From NCBI RefSeq assembly GCF_900142175.1, contig NZ_FQZX01000002.1, positions 164,987-228,986 of the forward strand: a stretch of 64,000 bases of DNA, written 5' to 3'. Positions 17,800 to 26,582 of the stretch are shown here, one piece after another. Both the position numbers and the translations under genes were made by a program. Numbering within the stretch: the stretch's first letter is position 1; each line of letters opens with the position of its first letter. Source of the DNA: Maribacter aquivivus. GTDB taxonomy: Bacteria > Bacteroidota > Bacteroidia > Flavobacteriales > Flavobacteriaceae. The notes below the pieces were generated by a model that was not told the DNA's origin, searched no databases, and saw only the letters and a program-made list of their open reading frames with translations.

Positions 17800-19230
17800 T
17801 TAAAACTCAATAGTTAATTGTTCCGGTTCTTTGTCATATTTTTTACCAGATTTTCTCCAAGTCGAAGAACGTCCCTTTTTATCAGGTGTACGTTCTAATA
17901 AGCCTACTTCAGCGAGTTTTACGAATATTTGCTTCATCACATTTTCAGAATCAACCCCGCAGACATCTCGAGCAATTGAATTTGATATTTCTTTATGACT
18001 TTCTAGATAACGTAAAACCATTTCTTCAGGTGAAGCCAGTGGCTCGTGATATATTACAACTTTGACTCCATTGGCTGTTTCTAATACTTCAGGTTCTTTC
18101 AGCCGAAGTTTGCGCATTGCATTAAATGCAGTATTTAAACCTTCTCCGACATCCTTATTTGGAGGATTTGGAAACTTATTAATAATTCTAACAAGTGCTC
18201 CATTTCGAGCAAGTTGTTCATCCAAAATGTTCTGGGGAGTAATATGACCAGGTAATCTACCTGGGCTATGAATTTCAACTCGATTATCAAAAATTATTAC
18301 CTGTGTATCTGATTTTTTACTGTAATCCCTGTGAAGAACGGCATTGGTTAAGATTTCATGTATTGCTTCTACTGGATATTTAATTTTTTCCAAGCCCTTC
18401 TCACCAAGAATTTTGATTCCCTCAACTATTTCAACGGATTTGGAAACAGCTTCAGAAATTTGATTGTAGATATCACCTTCAATTGTAATCGGATTAAAAG
18501 CTAGAGTCTGACGAGTACCTTCTTTATCTCTTGTTTTATAGCGGTAAATCTTAATTCCACTTTGCTTCGGTAAAGCTGCTTGTGGTTCTTCTGCAAAAAG
18601 AAGTACCCCCGCTACAGTTGGTTTGTTAGATTGAATTAGCAATTGTTTTTTTAACCAAGCCTCTGGAGTAGTAGTTGGTATCACTTCTTGAATGAAGTTT
18701 TTAATTACATCTGATTCCGTGATTATCTCTTTTGGAATATTAAGCACCTGTGTCTCGAACGAAGCGATTCCTTTATCAAATTCAAGTTTTTTAAGAGACT
18801 CATGGTCTTTTATTGGAAGGTTTTGCGCTCCTCTTCGGACATAAGGATGCTTATCAGAAGCATATAGAATTTCTTTGGTCTTGTTAATTTGAATATGTAA
18901 AACAAATCCTTTGAGGTCTGATGTTTTAAAAAACGAAATTGAAATATACTGCTCAAAAGGAAATAGCTCTTGAATAAGTTGAACGTGCGCATTTGCGTCT
19001 TCAGGGTCTATAAAACCATTCCAATTTCTTTCTTTTGATTTATCCGGTTTCTCAACTTCACCAATCCCTACATATATGTCTCCTCCGTCCGCATTAGCCA
19101 TGGCAGATATTGTTTGACTTAGTTTACTAGGTTTAATAGCCTTTGCTTTTAAATCCGTAAAATGACCTTCATGCACTTGAAGAATCTTTGTAGCCTGTGT
19201 TGTAGATATTTCGAAAGTGTCTATTGTCAT
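17800..19230 (-). CDS. AlbA_2/Schlafen-type ATP-binding transcriptional regulator-like protein
   Basis: The protein has 476 residues. The N-terminal AlbA_2 domain (about 10-130) shows EGHFTDLKAKAI and ISAMANADGGDIYVGIGE. The middle carries the conserved AIHEILTNAVLHRDYS and the GHKL-like GEGLNTAFN motif (COG2865 type). The end is a winged helix (about 395-450). Such proteins are often annotated as RecG-like regulators and occur in accessory regions; some take part in phage defence, but nothing adjacent supports that here. A copy of the dispersed repeat lies upstream of the start. Confidence 0.85.
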   Translation of the reverse strand: MTIDTFEISTTQATKILQVHEGHFTDLKAKAIKPSKLSQTISAMANADGGDIYVGIGEVEKPDKSKERNWNGFIDPEDANAHVQLIQELFPFEQYISISFFKTSDLKGFVLHIQINKTKEILYASDKHPYVRRGAQNLPIKDHESLKKLEFDKGIASFETQVLNIPKEIITESDVIKNFIQEVIPTTTPEAWLKKQLLIQSNKPTVAGVLLFAEEPQAALPKQSGIKIYRYKTRDKEGTRQTLAFNPITIEGDIYNQISEAVSKSVEIVEGIKILGEKGLEKIKYPVEAIHEILTNAVLHRDYSKKSDTQVIIFDNRVEIHSPGRLPGHITPQNILDEQLARNGALVRIINKFPNPPNKDVGEGLNTAFNAMRKLRLKEPEVLETANGVKVVIYHEPLASPEEMVLRYLESHKEISNSIARDVCGVDSENVMKQIFVKLAEVGLLERTPDKKGRSSTWRKSGKKYDKEPEQLTIEF

Positions 19231-19300
19231 CTTTTAATTGAGCCTAACGTAGGGCTAAAAGGAGTTTCAATTCCTTATAACAGTTTTAATTATTATGTTT

Positions 19301-19393
19301 CGGGGAGAAAAAGCTAAGTTCTATATTTCAATAGTTGTACGCAAGTACTTACATAAAGAGTTGTGACCAAGTTATTAACGAAAAGGGTAATTA
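19301..19393. repeat. Dispersed ~90-bp intergenic repeat, copy 1
   Basis: Contains, in order, CGGGGA, AAGTTC, ACGCAAGTA and AAGTTATTAACGAAAAGG, with nearly the same spacing as the copy at 30925-31012. It lies upstream of the minus-strand AlbA_2 gene and downstream of the TlpA gene. Confidence 0.6.
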
Positions 19394-19408
19394 TAATGTA
19401 GTTCTAAA

Positions 19409-20596
19409 TTACTTTTCAAAGCTACCTTTCACCAAATTCATTAAATCTTGGCCATGCAAATTTTTGGCAATGACCACTCCGTTACTATCCAAAATAAAGT
19501 TTGCAGGAATGGTACGAACACGTATTTTCTTTAAAAAAGGGGCATCGTCACCTTGTAAATCTGAAGATTGTAACCAACCATCTGCTCCATCTCGCGTTGC
19601 AGCTGCTTTCCAGGCTGCTTCATCACTTTCTAAGGCATATGCAACAATTTGTAAACCTTGGTCATGATATTCATTATAAAGCGGCACTAGAACCTTACGG
19701 TTCTCTAATCTGCAAGGGGCACACCAAGATGCCCATAAATCAATAATAGTAAGTTTTTTACCTAATACATCTTTGATATATACGGTATCTTTTGACAACA
19801 AAGGAAATTGAATGTCTGGAAATTTATCGCCGATTAATACAGGTAAATTAGTCGGCTCACTTTTTTTGCAAAGTTGTTTTACCCACGGGTGATCGGCTTC
19901 TTTTTCTTTCCACTTCGCACATTGATTCACTAAAAATTCAGGCACGCGTTCATAATCGTTTTCTGGACTTACCCATCTTAACGCTACCAATGCCGGCAGT
20001 AGATAGGGAGTGCTATCTGCAAACTCCATTAAAGCTGACTTGTATTGTAAAGTGGCATGTTCTTTTGCCATTAATTCATCGCCGTCTTCAACATTCCAAT
20101 GCTTATCGGCAAGATAGGTTTGGTATGCTTTTGCTTTAATATCTCTTACCGCTAACAAAGCGCTATTCAAATCTGAAGGATTTTCTATCGTAAAAGTTTT
20201 TTGAAATTCATTAAACCGCGCTGTTATTAGAAATGATTCTCCAGATTGCCAAACAATAGGCATATAGTTAGCCTTGTTAGGGTTATCTGAATTTAGATAA
20301 TTGCCTGCTTTATTGGTAGGCTGCACAGCTAATTCTAATAAAACCGGTTCTTTAGTAGTTGGTAGGTTTTGGAACTCAAAACTACCATCAGCATTTACAA
20401 TGGCAGAGTCTATTACTTTACCTAAATAAGATGCCGCTACTTGTTGTAAGGTTTCAGGTTGAATTAAGTATATTTTAGTGTTTTCTTTTTCTAATCCTGC
20501 TAACGTACCCGATATAGCTGCAGGTGAATTACAAGCGGTTAAGCTTAGAACCAATAAGATAATACTGGTGATTATTTTTAAAGGGGTAGTGCTCAT
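19409..20596 (-). CDS. TlpA-family thioredoxin-like lipoprotein with N-terminal DUF4369-like domain
   Basis: The protein has 395 residues with a lipobox (LSLTAC, Cys22), so it should be a membrane-anchored periplasmic protein. A beta-rich DUF4369-like domain (about 28-130) and a helical middle are followed by a thioredoxin fold (about 255-395) with WASWCAPCRLENR, i.e. a CAPC redox site. The family reduces disulfides or supports cytochrome c maturation in Bacteroidetes. No partner gene is adjacent. The start ATG follows the Bacteroidetes pattern without a Shine-Dalgarno sequence. Confidence 0.9.
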   Translation of the reverse strand: MSTTPLKIITSIILLVLSLTACNSPAAISGTLAGLEKENTKIYLIQPETLQQVAASYLGKVIDSAIVNADGSFEFQNLPTTKEPVLLELAVQPTNKAGNYLNSDNPNKANYMPIVWQSGESFLITARFNEFQKTFTIENPSDLNSALLAVRDIKAKAYQTYLADKHWNVEDGDELMAKEHATLQYKSALMEFADSTPYLLPALVALRWVSPENDYERVPEFLVNQCAKWKEKEADHPWVKQLCKKSEPTNLPVLIGDKFPDIQFPLLSKDTVYIKDVLGKKLTIIDLWASWCAPCRLENRKVLVPLYNEYHDQGLQIVAYALESDEAAWKAAATRDGADGWLQSSDLQGDDAPFLKKIRVRTIPANFILDSNGVVIAKNLHGQDLMNLVKGSFEK

Positions 20597-20837
20597 TTAT
20601 ATCAAATTAATTTCAACGATAAATCATTTGAGTTTTATTTTTTTAGTCAACCATAACTAAGTTCGTTTTTTCAAAAATAGCATGCAATTGTATTAAGAGG
20701 AATTGTAAAATAGCGAACCACGAATTAGGTGATAAACACATCCTATTTTAAAGGTATTTAACCAGGGGTGGCTACCAATTTTCGTCTAATAAAAGCAATA
20801 ATTAAAATTGTTTAGTAATATAATTTAAAACGTATAT

Positions 20838-21434
20838 TTAATGTATTAACTTCCTTTTTAGCGCAGCAAACTCTTCATTCGTAATGATTCCCTCACTATG
20901 CATATGGGCTAATCTCATTAGCTCGCTTGATATGTTTTCAGTTGTGCTTACGTTACCACTAACTCTTACTTTATTTTCATTCTTATAATTAGTCATTGCT
21001 TCATTTATAGCAACCGTGATTTTTTTATGATTTGTCATTGAAAATCCGAAAGTTTGGGAAGTAACACCATCGGTCTGTCTAACATGTAATGTTCCATACC
21101 CTAAAATGGTACCCATGAAATTGTTTTTGTAATACATTTCATAAATTTTAGAAATATCAATACTAAAATTAACCCTATGCCATGGTAATAATCCAGATTT
21201 AACTATCAATTCTTCATCGTCGAATAACCATTCAACTCTTAGGTTTAAAATAATAGCTCTCAGGTTTTTGTACAATATAAATATCCCGAATATTAAAACA
21301 CCATAATCAATATAGGGGTTTGTATTAGGTGAATTACGAGAACTTATGAAATAGGCTATACAGGGTATTGCAATAATTAGAATTAATATTACATTCATTA
21401 CATATGAAAACCAGTGTTTTTTTGATATGATCAT
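20838..21434 (-). CDS. Membrane protein with bacterial PH-like domain and C-terminal SHOCT motif
   Basis: The protein has 198 residues. Two N-terminal membrane helices (about 10-30 and 40-58) are followed by a small beta domain (about 65-150; WLFDDEELIVKSGLLPWHRVNF and GYGTLHVRQTDG) like bacterial PH domains. The last 30 residues (SELMRLAHMHSEGIITNEEFAALKRKLI) are a clear SHOCT motif. SHOCT tails are oligomerisation or recruitment elements. It lies 50 bp downstream of a large membrane-protein gene on the same strand, so the two probably work together at the membrane. Function unknown. Confidence 0.75.
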   Translation of the reverse strand: MIISKKHWFSYVMNVILILIIAIPCIAYFISSRNSPNTNPYIDYGVLIFGIFILYKNLRAIILNLRVEWLFDDEELIVKSGLLPWHRVNFSIDISKIYEMYYKNNFMGTILGYGTLHVRQTDGVTSQTFGFSMTNHKKITVAINEAMTNYKNENKVRVSGNVSTTENISSELMRLAHMHSEGIITNEEFAALKRKLIH

Positions 21435-21484
21435 TTTAAACGATTAAATAATAATAGAATCTTTTAGTGGAATTACAATAAGAA

Positions 21485-23200
21485 TTATTCTTCTAATTTG
21501 TCTCTGCTTTGCTCTGCTATTTTATTGTCGGTATTCATAGTACCTCTGGTCATTTCATTCAATTTATGAAAGTCCATAGATTTTTCAATATCTCCTTGTG
21601 TACTAAAACCGACAATATGTTTTCTGTCTTTTAAGTAATTAGTAAATCCGGAGACTAAATCATCCAGAAATTCATCATTCTTATACATTTCTAAAATATG
21701 TCGTTCACCCTCTAAGTTTTTAGTAGATGAATCTGCGAGTGTAGATGTAATTATTTTACTTGTCAATATCCATGGTGTGGCGCTAGTATTAACAACCGTA
21801 TTTTCACTACGATTACTGTCATATACTGACATACCTGAAGATACTTTAGATTCGGTATAGGTGCCATCTGAAAAAAAATGGACTAGAGTAGATGAGAATA
21901 GAATTTCAGAATAAAAAATATGGGCAATTCTTATCAAATAATATCCAAAGAAAGACACCAAAATTGGATAATAAAAAGTGTTGAAAACAGTACTAAACGA
22001 TGTATCTAAATAAAACTCTTTGACCATAAAGAATAAATACAAAAAACTTAAAAACACCAGTGCCCTACCTATTATTGCTAAATAGAAACGTACCGTTTTA
22101 GATATACCCGATACTTGGCCAGGCACATATATTGGCTGTGTTTCTTGAACAGTATCACCTTTGAATGCACCTTTGTTTTCACTACCTTCTAAAAACAGAA
22201 ATGGTTTTTCATCTACATACTTTCTGTTCGGCATTTCTTTATATCTCTTGTTTGCCATTTCTATTTCAAAACAACGGAAAATATCTTTTGGATGAACAGC
22301 AACTTGAATATGCTCTTTATACTCGCTTACCGAGGTTTCCGGATTTAAAACATCAAGTCTTTTAATACATAAAAAAACTGTAATTGCCACTAAGGCTCCT
22401 GAAAGTAAAAAGAGTAGGGCAATTGGTAAAAATGTATTTATATCTAAATTAGGTAGTATACCACCGTTTCTAACATACATTTCAAGACTAATAGGTGCTA
22501 GTATAGCAAGTATCACATTAACAATTATTTTACCATAACTATAAACACTTGCGTCTGAACTAGAAATGCGCTTTTTGTTGGGGCGATAAAAAAACCAAAC
22601 TATAATTTGTTTTACAAGAAATATAACTCCATAAATGGTAATGATTTCATCTTTTTCTGTTACACTTATTAAGCCTAATGAAATAGAAAAAACAGAGAGT
22701 AGATATACAATTAGAAAAATTACGAAACTAAAGAATAGAGATGAAACGCTTTCTAAAAGAATTCTAAAACCTTTTGGCAGAAATATAAAACGCTCATATA
22801 TACTAATTAATAAGCGAGAGAGAAATCCATCTTTTTCCTCAAAAGTAGGATTGACTCTTTTCATCAATACTTCTTTTATTTTTTTCTTGATTTTCGCAGT
22901 AATTTTCTGATCCTTAACTTTAGTAAAGAGATTTAAAGGTATTTCTCTACCTACCAAAAACCTAAATAGTTTAATACTGCCTAGAATTATAGCTCTTAAA
23001 CCAACGGTCAAAAATAAAACTGATAATACAAGTTCTACCCAAGCCAGTACTTTAAACCCTGAGCTTGCACTTGTTCGAATTTGAAAAATTAAAATGATGC
23101 CTAGCAGAAATGTTAACGTACCGTAAATAAGGTCCAATTTTCCTTCAACTTTGAACGGATTTTTAATGTCCAAAGTTTCTTTTCCATATTTAAAAGCCAT
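21485..23200 (-). CDS. Polytopic membrane protein of unknown function
   Basis: The protein has 571 residues. About eight membrane helices lie in two blocks (about 25-80 and 150-290, then 385-445), separated by soluble loops. One loop is basic (about 95-125, Lys-rich: KVKDQKITAKIKKKIKE). The C-terminal ~110 residues are soluble. I recognise no family or catalytic motif. It is the first gene of a two-gene unit with the PH-SHOCT protein, and a copy of the dispersed repeat lies upstream of its start. Confidence 0.65.
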   Translation of the reverse strand: MAFKYGKETLDIKNPFKVEGKLDLIYGTLTFLLGIILIFQIRTSASSGFKVLAWVELVLSVLFLTVGLRAIILGSIKLFRFLVGREIPLNLFTKVKDQKITAKIKKKIKEVLMKRVNPTFEEKDGFLSRLLISIYERFIFLPKGFRILLESVSSLFFSFVIFLIVYLLSVFSISLGLISVTEKDEIITIYGVIFLVKQIIVWFFYRPNKKRISSSDASVYSYGKIIVNVILAILAPISLEMYVRNGGILPNLDINTFLPIALLFLLSGALVAITVFLCIKRLDVLNPETSVSEYKEHIQVAVHPKDIFRCFEIEMANKRYKEMPNRKYVDEKPFLFLEGSENKGAFKGDTVQETQPIYVPGQVSGISKTVRFYLAIIGRALVFLSFLYLFFMVKEFYLDTSFSTVFNTFYYPILVSFFGYYLIRIAHIFYSEILFSSTLVHFFSDGTYTESKVSSGMSVYDSNRSENTVVNTSATPWILTSKIITSTLADSSTKNLEGERHILEMYKNDEFLDDLVSGFTNYLKDRKHIVGFSTQGDIEKSMDFHKLNEMTRGTMNTDNKIAEQSRDKLEE

Positions 23201-23280
23201 AAAATGTCGCTTGTTTGGTGGTTATTTTAGAACTAATAGAGTTACAAATAGCCTAGGGAAAACTACAAGCAAACTTTTAG

Positions 23281-23366
23281 TTCTAAAACGAATTTCGTTG
23301 ATTCTCATAATCACTACAAGTTTTTACTACTTTTTTTGTAGGAAGTTATTAACGAAAGAGGTAATA
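23281..23366. repeat. Dispersed ~90-bp intergenic repeat, copy 2
   Basis: Contains CTAAAACGAATTTCG near the gene side, CTACAAGTTTTTA in the middle and AAGTTATTAACGAAAGAGG at the far side, the same order as at 19301-19393. It lies upstream of the minus-strand 571-residue membrane-protein gene. Confidence 0.55.
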
Positions 23367-23553
23367 GGATACACAAGCAATTTTAGCGTAGTTTAAAGAA
23401 TTGCCATTTGTAATACACTTTTATACTTCACCATATTATTTGACATGAAGTTATTTCATGATTAAGTACATAAACACCATATCAATACATCCACTAAATA
23501 CTTCAAATAGTTTTAATTATTATGTAATTTCGAAAGGTCTAAAGACAAGAACT

Positions 23554-25398
23554 ATGGAGGTTAGTAGCATGAAGAGTTATATTAAAGATGTATTAGAAAA
23601 TATGCCAGAAGATTGGTTGAACCTAACTACGCATCGATTAGATATTTACGATGAAGAATTGGCTAAAGTTCAATTTTTAGAGCAGTTTGAAAATTTAGCT
23701 AAGCAGAATAATTCTGATGCAACTGCGCTAAGTAATTTACCAACTGCTTATGATTATATCCGGCTTGGTCACCCATTGTCTTGTATTTTAGAATGGGCAA
23801 TCGCGAAATTAAACGACATAGCACCAGACCAGGTGATTAGTTTTCTATCTAAAACGACTCCTATTTTATCCATCCTTAGAACAAATTTATTAAAGAATAC
23901 AAATACGCTTATTGCCTACACAAGTGAATTACCCAGTTCTTTTGATGCCGATGTATTACGTGAGATTTACGGCTATACTTTTGAATTAAAGAAAGTTGAT
24001 GATATTGCAGATATAGTGGCGTTCAACGGTAGTACTATTTTGGTATCGCATCAAGAAGAAATTTCTGCTTCTGACCTTACTACTAATGTTGATTTTTATA
24101 TAGATATATATGGCAATTTAGGTAGTGTTTTACTGGTTAACGAAGAACAGAATAACACCTATATTTCAGATATTCAGCATGTTAGACGAAGAGAGACTGT
24201 TGCAATGACTCCGGATAATTGTCTTAATGCACTACAATCTTTAGTTAATCAACCTTCTACTCAAATTCATAAAACAAATGTAGCCGAGAATAAGACAAAG
24301 GTAGTAGATGCCATAAGAGATGTTTCTGGTGCAAATACAACGCCATTGGTTGCTTCTAGCGGATTATCTATTCAATATGCCATTATGATGGGATTGGTTC
24401 ATCATGCTATTGAAAACCATAAAGGGAAAGCAATTAAAATTGTTGTTCCCCCAAATTGTTACGGTGGTACTAATGACCAAGCAAGACGTGTTGCTGCTTG
24501 TAATAATGCTATTGAAATTGTCGATTTACCTGTAGATGGTGATAATGATATGGTGCAAAGTATTGATATCGTTTTGGCTAAACTAGCAAAAGAAGATGCC
24601 ATACCTTTTATCATTGCCGAAATACCAACAAACCCAAGAGTTGAAGTACCAGATGTTCATAAATTAAGAGCTGTTTTAAGTGCTAAACGAAAAACTGCAA
24701 GTGGGAGTGAGGCTATAGATCCTGTTTTTATATTAGATCAAACGTTCTGCCCAAATGTTCACTTTCTAGGTGATGCAGATATATTATCAAACGTTAGAAC
24801 AATTTCATTTGCTAGTGGCTCAAAATTTCCAAGTGGCGGTAAATGCACTGCAGGATATTGTATCGCTAATAAAATAGCGGAACCTTTAATGGATAAAATT
24901 GCCTTGCATTTAAGTCTTTGCGATAATGAAGCTACTGACTTACAATATGAAATTTTAGCAAAGCAAATGCCATCAATGATACAGAGAATTCACGATGCAT
25001 ATGTGAATACGCTTGATTTTGTAAACTTTATAAAACAGACGTTACCTGCCGCTAAAATCAATTTTGTATCTGAAGAATTGGCAAAAGAAGGATTTACGCC
25101 ATCTGTTTTTTCATTAGACTTGCCAACCAAAGGTGATAGCCCTGAAGAAAGAGAAACGTATAAACGAGAAATGAACCATAGGCTAATCAACCTAATGATA
25201 ACCGAAATACCTAATGAGAGTAAATACTGTGTTAGCTACGGACAGTTAAATGGCTGTTACTGGACAATACCGGCAACTTCTACCCAAGGCACCACCAAAG
25301 AAGATGATAAAGACTATATAGCCCGTGTATCTCTTTCTCCGAATATGGATGTGGAGCTACACAAAAAAGTATTTCTGAAGTTTGTAGAAAGTATGTAA
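23554..25398 (+). CDS. Cys/Met-metabolism PLP-dependent enzyme with long N-terminal extension
   Basis: The C-terminal ~370 residues match cystathionine gamma-synthase/lyase enzymes: NCYGGTNDQARR, AEIPTNPRVEVPDV, LDQTFCPN and the PLP-Lys in ASGSKFPSGG. The first ~250 residues form an extra domain absent from standard 380-400-residue members. The frame is open from an ATG at 23458; I place the start at the ATG at 23554 (614 residues), with 23569 also possible. It converges on a cystathionine beta-synthase-like gene, so a reverse trans-sulfuration step (cystathionine cleavage) is plausible, but the substrate is inferred. Confidence 0.82.
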   Translation: MEVSSMKSYIKDVLENMPEDWLNLTTHRLDIYDEELAKVQFLEQFENLAKQNNSDATALSNLPTAYDYIRLGHPLSCILEWAIAKLNDIAPDQVISFLSKTTPILSILRTNLLKNTNTLIAYTSELPSSFDADVLREIYGYTFELKKVDDIADIVAFNGSTILVSHQEEISASDLTTNVDFYIDIYGNLGSVLLVNEEQNNTYISDIQHVRRRETVAMTPDNCLNALQSLVNQPSTQIHKTNVAENKTKVVDAIRDVSGANTTPLVASSGLSIQYAIMMGLVHHAIENHKGKAIKIVVPPNCYGGTNDQARRVAACNNAIEIVDLPVDGDNDMVQSIDIVLAKLAKEDAIPFIIAEIPTNPRVEVPDVHKLRAVLSAKRKTASGSEAIDPVFILDQTFCPNVHFLGDADILSNVRTISFASGSKFPSGGKCTAGYCIANKIAEPLMDKIALHLSLCDNEATDLQYEILAKQMPSMIQRIHDAYVNTLDFVNFIKQTLPAAKINFVSEELAKEGFTPSVFSLDLPTKGDSPEERETYKREMNHRLINLMITEIPNESKYCVSYGQLNGCYWTIPATSTQGTTKEDDKDYIARVSLSPNMDVELHKKVFLKFVESM

Positions 25399-25407
25399 AA
25401 ACTGTTT

Positions 25408-25436
25408 GAAAAAGGCTATTCTATATAGCCTTTTTC
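25408..25436. terminator. Bidirectional terminator inside the 3' end of the cysteine-synthase-like gene
   Basis: A 12-bp perfect stem (25408-25419 with 25425-25436) with a 5-nt loop has A- and T-runs at its base. Its right arm is also the last codons of the minus-strand gene ending at 25416. It can stop transcripts from both convergent genes. Confidence 0.85.
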
Positions 25437-26396
25437 ACGCATCCAATCATCATTGAACATTTTACCAATATATCGGCTACCATGGTCATGAAACAATACT
25501 ACGACCACATCGTCTTTTGTAAAATGTTCTTTTAATTGCAACACTCCTTTTATGGCTGATCCTGCAGAATTACCCAAAAACATGCCTTCTTCTTTCGCTA
25601 AACGTTGTGTATAAACAGCACCGTCTTTATCGGTTACTTTGGTGAAACCATCAATAATGCTGAAGTCAACATTTTTTGGTAAAATATCTTCACCGATACC
25701 CTCGGTTACATAAGGGTAGATTTCCTTTTCATCAAAAATGCCTGTTTCGTGGTATTTTTTGAATACACTACCATAGGTATCAATTCCCCAAATTTTAATA
25801 TCCGGATTTTGTTCTTTTAAATACTTGCCTACCCCAGAAATTGTACCTCCAGTACCAACACCAACAACAAAATGTGTGATTTTACCATCGGTTTGTTTCC
25901 AGATTTCTGGTGCCGTGCTTTCGTAATGTGCTTTTGCATTACTTGGGTTATCATACTGATTTACATACCAGCTATTTGGAATTTCTTTCGCCAATCGTTT
26001 AGATACCGAGTAATAAGATCTTGGGTCTTCTGGTTCTACCGCTGTTGGGCAAACTACAACTTCAGCACCTACAGCTCTTAAAATATCGCACTTTTCTTTT
26101 GACTGTTTATCTGCCAGAACAAAAATACATTTATAGCCTTTTATAATTGCTGCTAATGCCAGACCCATACCGGTATTACCTGAAGTTCCTTCAATAATGG
26201 TTCCGCCAGGTTGTAGTCTTCCATCAGCTTCTGCATCCTCGATCATCTTTAACGCCATACGATCTTTAACCGAATTACCAGGGTTAAAAGTCTCGTATTT
26301 AGCTAATACTAAACAAGGTAACTCTGCTGTAAGTTTGTTCATTTTTACAAGAGGAGTATTACCAATTGTACCAAGTATATTTTCTGCGTATTCCAT
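25416..26396 (-). CDS. PLP-dependent cysteine synthase / cystathionine beta-synthase family protein
   Basis: The protein has 326 residues. The PLP-Lys lies in NPGNSVKDRMAL, the substrate loop is GTSGNTGMG, and the phosphate-binding loop is GVGTGGTISGVGKYL. The C-terminal CBS regulatory domains of the human enzyme are absent. The family joins serine or O-acetylserine with homocysteine or sulfide. With the convergent PLP lyase it could form a homocysteine-to-cysteine route. It has a full -33/-7 promoter at 26416-26446. Confidence 0.92.
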   Translation of the reverse strand: MEYAENILGTIGNTPLVKMNKLTAELPCLVLAKYETFNPGNSVKDRMALKMIEDAEADGRLQPGGTIIEGTSGNTGMGLALAAIIKGYKCIFVLADKQSKEKCDILRAVGAEVVVCPTAVEPEDPRSYYSVSKRLAKEIPNSWYVNQYDNPSNAKAHYESTAPEIWKQTDGKITHFVVGVGTGGTISGVGKYLKEQNPDIKIWGIDTYGSVFKKYHETGIFDEKEIYPYVTEGIGEDILPKNVDFSIIDGFTKVTDKDGAVYTQRLAKEEGMFLGNSAGSAIKGVLQLKEHFTKDDVVVVLFHDHGSRYIGKMFNDDWMREKGYIE

Positions 26397-26415
26397 AGCT
26401 GCTTTTAAAGTCCCT

Positions 26416-26446
26416 CAAAAGTATAAAACTAGATTGGTATTCGCAA
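26416..26446 (-). promoter_or_regulatory. Bacteroidetes-type promoter of the cysteine-synthase-like gene
   Basis: Read on the minus strand, TTG (26444-26446), a 20-bp spacer and TACTTTTG (26416-26423) match the -33/-7 consensus with the expected spacing. The predicted start leaves a leader of about 13 nt before the ATG at 26396. Confidence 0.75.
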
Positions 26447-26582
26447 TATTGTTGCAGATGCATCAAAAATTATATATAGTATATCGTTCGGATGTTAATG
26501 AGACACTACCATAAGATTAAAGTTGGCGTATTTTAATTTATCATAATGTCAAAATTATCATTACCATTGATACTTCGATAAA

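Noticed and set aside
17800..19230. AlbA_2/Schlafen gene as part of a phage-defence system
   Set aside because: No nuclease, toxin or other defence gene lies beside it, so the gene alone does not support a system.
19240..19393. Integron attC site upstream of the AlbA_2 gene
   Set aside because: GCCTAAC fits one end of an attC core, but no matching GTTRRRY partner with proper spacing was found, and no integrase is present.
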